Origin: Dehalococcoidia bacterium
Lineage (GTDB): Bacteria > Chloroflexota > Dehalococcoidia > SZUA-161
Direction: 5' to 3'
Length of the DNA: 6,453 nt
Assembly: GCA_020344295.1 (NCBI GenBank)
Contig: CP070819.1
Span: forward strand, 740,436 to 746,888
In this document: positions 6,142-6,453 of the stretch, one piece after another
How the letters are laid out: each line of letters opens with the position of its first letter
How positions within the stretch are numbered: position 1 is the first letter of the stretch
Notes under the pieces: generated by a model
What the model was told of the DNA's origin: nothing
Database searches by the model: none
The model's input: the letters and a program-made list of their open reading frames with translations, nothing else
Translations under genes and position numbers: made by a program

Positions 6142-6453
6142 TGGAAACGATTATTCTTCTGACTGTACTGTCATATCTTCTGACTGTACTATCATAGGCC
6201 CCTTTTCGGCTGGGGACTTTCTTTTCAGCATTAGGAAGTTCCTCTTCTACATCGTCTACTTCGTTCATTGCGCGAATGGTCTCCATCAGTGGAGTGGGGC
6301 TATCCAAAAGTATTCTAATTGTTATGCCCTTATCGACAGAGCCACCAAGGTTCAGTACATCAATGTGTGGCGTCTCCTTCAATCGCCTATGGAGTTTAAG
6401 CATTCTGTCAAGGGCGACAGGTGGAGGCAGCGCCAGTTCAACAATTCCATCGA
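6131..6453 (-). CDS. Unrecognised protein, C-terminal fragment (starts beyond right edge)
   Basis: The last 106 codons of a minus-strand gene are present, and the frame stays open to the window edge. Its pattern of strand IVELAL, helix VALDRMLKLHRRLKE, strands HIDVLNLGGS and GITIRILLD, helix TPLMETIRAMNE and a final strand VDDVEE suggests a ferredoxin-like beta-alpha-beta-beta-alpha-beta domain with a GGSVDKG turn. Such modules often end multidomain bacterial proteins; I cannot name the family or a function. After this domain comes a charged tail (EEELPNAEKKVPSRKG) and two exact copies of YDSTVRR. The stop codon lies inside the end of the membrane-regulator gene on the other strand (11-bp overlap). 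Confidence 0.75.
   Translation of the reverse strand, partial: DGIVELALPPPVALDRMLKLHRRLKETPHIDVLNLGGSVDKGITIRILLDSPTPLMETIRAMNEVDDVEEELPNAEKKVPSRKGAYDSTVRRYDSTVRRIIVSTKA
6155..6196. repeat. Two tandem copies of a 21-bp unit
   Basis: Units at 6155-6175 and 6176-6196 differ at a single base (G at 6170, A at 6191). On the minus strand each encodes YDSTVRR, in frame, near the C-terminus of the fragmentary protein. The near identity points to a recent duplication, by slippage, in a dispensable tail. Confidence 0.9.
6197..6225 (+). terminator. Weak candidate terminator of the sigma-factor operon
   Basis: CCCC (6199-6202) can pair with GGGG (6212-6215), extended past one mismatch by a G-C pair, around a 9-nt loop; TTTCTTTT follows at 6218-6225. 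It lies 56 bp past the stop codon at 6141, where a plus-strand terminator is expected, but the stem is short and the region also codes on the other strand. Confidence 0.3.

Noticed and set aside
1..6453. CRISPR array, insertion sequence, tRNA or prophage signals
   Set aside because: No spaced direct repeats, transposase motifs, terminal inverted repeats or cloverleaf-like sequences were seen; the only direct repeat of note is the two-copy 21-bp unit.

Overview
The window most resembles a mid-GC, free-living environmental bacterium of the Chloroflexota, probably Dehalococcoidia-like. This is an inference from gene types: family III CoA-transferases and a short-chain dehydrogenase of a style common there, and an ECF sigma factor followed by a DUF5667-type membrane protein. 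No rRNA, tRNA or other firm taxonomic marker is present.

The left half (1-3109) is read entirely from the minus strand and looks catabolic. Two adjacent family III (CaiB/BaiF) CoA-transferases, at 3109-1889 and 1864-536, are 24 bp apart and surely co-transcribed. They are followed by about 390 bp without a gene, which holds a probable minus-strand terminator (265-313), and then by the N-terminus of an NAD(P)-dependent short-chain dehydrogenase that runs off the left edge. Together these suggest degradation of an organic acid or ring compound as CoA thioesters. One transferase keeps the catalytic Asp; its partner appears to carry Gln in that position, so the pair may form a two-subunit enzyme.

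The right half (3328-6141) is a plus-strand three-gene operon, transcribed divergently from the transferases. It encodes a secreted protein of three tandem beta-rich (Ig-like) repeats, an ECF sigma factor, and a single-pass membrane protein with a DUF5667 domain that is the likely sigma-factor regulator; the last two genes overlap by 17 bp. A candidate ECF-type promoter (AAC-N16-CGT) lies just upstream of the secreted protein, so the operon may be autoregulated. This secreted sensor or surface protein with sigma factor and membrane regulator is the most interesting unit in the window.

The right edge (6131-6453) holds the C-terminus of an unrecognised minus-strand protein. It converges on the operon and overlaps it tail to tail by 11 bp, and its last residues include a tandem 7-residue repeat.
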